DNA from: Mesaphorura yosii
Lineage: Eukaryota > Arthropoda > Collembola > Poduromorpha > Tullbergiidae
Assembly: GCA_009869945.1 (NCBI GenBank)
Contig: WIXG01000813.1
Span: forward strand, 1 to 20,085
Direction: 5' to 3'
DNA length: 20,085 nucleotides
This document shows positions 19,977 to 20,085 of the stretch, one piece after another (position 1 is the first letter of the stretch; each line of letters starts with the position of its first letter). The notes beneath the pieces were generated by a model. It worked only from the letters and a program-made list of their open reading frames with translations. It did no database searches and was not told where the DNA came from. The translations under genes were made by a program, and so were the position numbers.

Positions 19977-20085
19977 CAAAATCCCCTTTCCAACTGCCCC
20001 TACGACAACTGCCCCCTCCCAATTCCCCCCTGTCAACTGGCCCCCGTCATTTGCCCCTAGTCAACTGCCCCCTGCCTCAACTGCT
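19977..20085. repeat. C-rich 14-bp minisatellite, running off the right edge
   Basis: Eight degenerate units start at 19977, 19991, 20006, 20020, 20034, 20048, 20062 and 20078. The spacing is 14 bp in most cases, with 15 and 16 bp once each. The rough consensus is CAACTGCCCCCTGT. Units vary mostly in the CAACTG half (CAAAAT, CAATTC, CATTTG) and keep the C run. On the minus strand this gives a series of G4-G6 runs about 10 nt apart, a sequence that could form G-quadruplexes with long loops. CAACTG is also a Myb-type and E-box-like core. The array is cut by the window end, so its full length is unknown. Confidence 0.9.

Noticed and set aside
1..20085. tRNA, rRNA, CRISPR array or bacterial operon structure
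   Set aside because: No GTTCGANTC-type T-arm with a matching acceptor stem, no rRNA core sequence, no regularly spaced repeat-spacer pattern and no gene-dense coding layout were seen.

Overview
This window looks like non-coding nuclear DNA from an invertebrate, most likely an arthropod. The reasons are the absence of any dense bacterial-style gene layout, moderately AT-rich composition (roughly 42% GC, judged by eye), no obvious CpG depletion, and a miniature transposon that carries the arthropod-type telomere motif TTAGG/CCTAA in its arms. I cannot name a lower taxon. No open frame resembles a protein family I recognise. There is no recognisable rRNA, tRNA, CRISPR array or virus-like gene. 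Most of the longer open frames start at TTG or GTG, not ATG, overlap open frames on the other strand, and have the low-complexity look of chance frames.

Layout. Positions 1-6329 are unique-looking intergenic or intronic DNA with a few short tandem duplications, some splice-site-like motifs and one purine-rich stretch (about 1440-1870). Positions 6330-6741 hold the clearest feature: a 394-bp foldback miniature element (6339-6732). It has a 52-bp perfect terminal inverted repeat that continues inward at about 90% identity, a 9-bp perfect target-site duplication (TATAATTTG), and oppositely oriented CCTAA/TTAGG tracts at the inner ends of the arms. The arm length and duplication size suggest a non-autonomous Mutator-like (MULE) or Foldback-type element. 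Positions 6742-19976 are again mostly unique, featureless DNA with scattered AT-rich homeodomain/POU-like motif clusters, two hairpins, one well-spaced TATA plus initiator pair (18713-18748) ahead of a 64-residue open frame, and a few orphan open frames. Positions 19977-20085 hold a C-rich 14-bp minisatellite that runs off the right edge.

I see no set of genes working together. The interesting content is repeat biology: the MITE and the minisatellite. There are also a few weak candidates for exons or a promoter that only RNA-seq or comparison with related genomes could settle. I looked for a new multi-gene system and did not find one.
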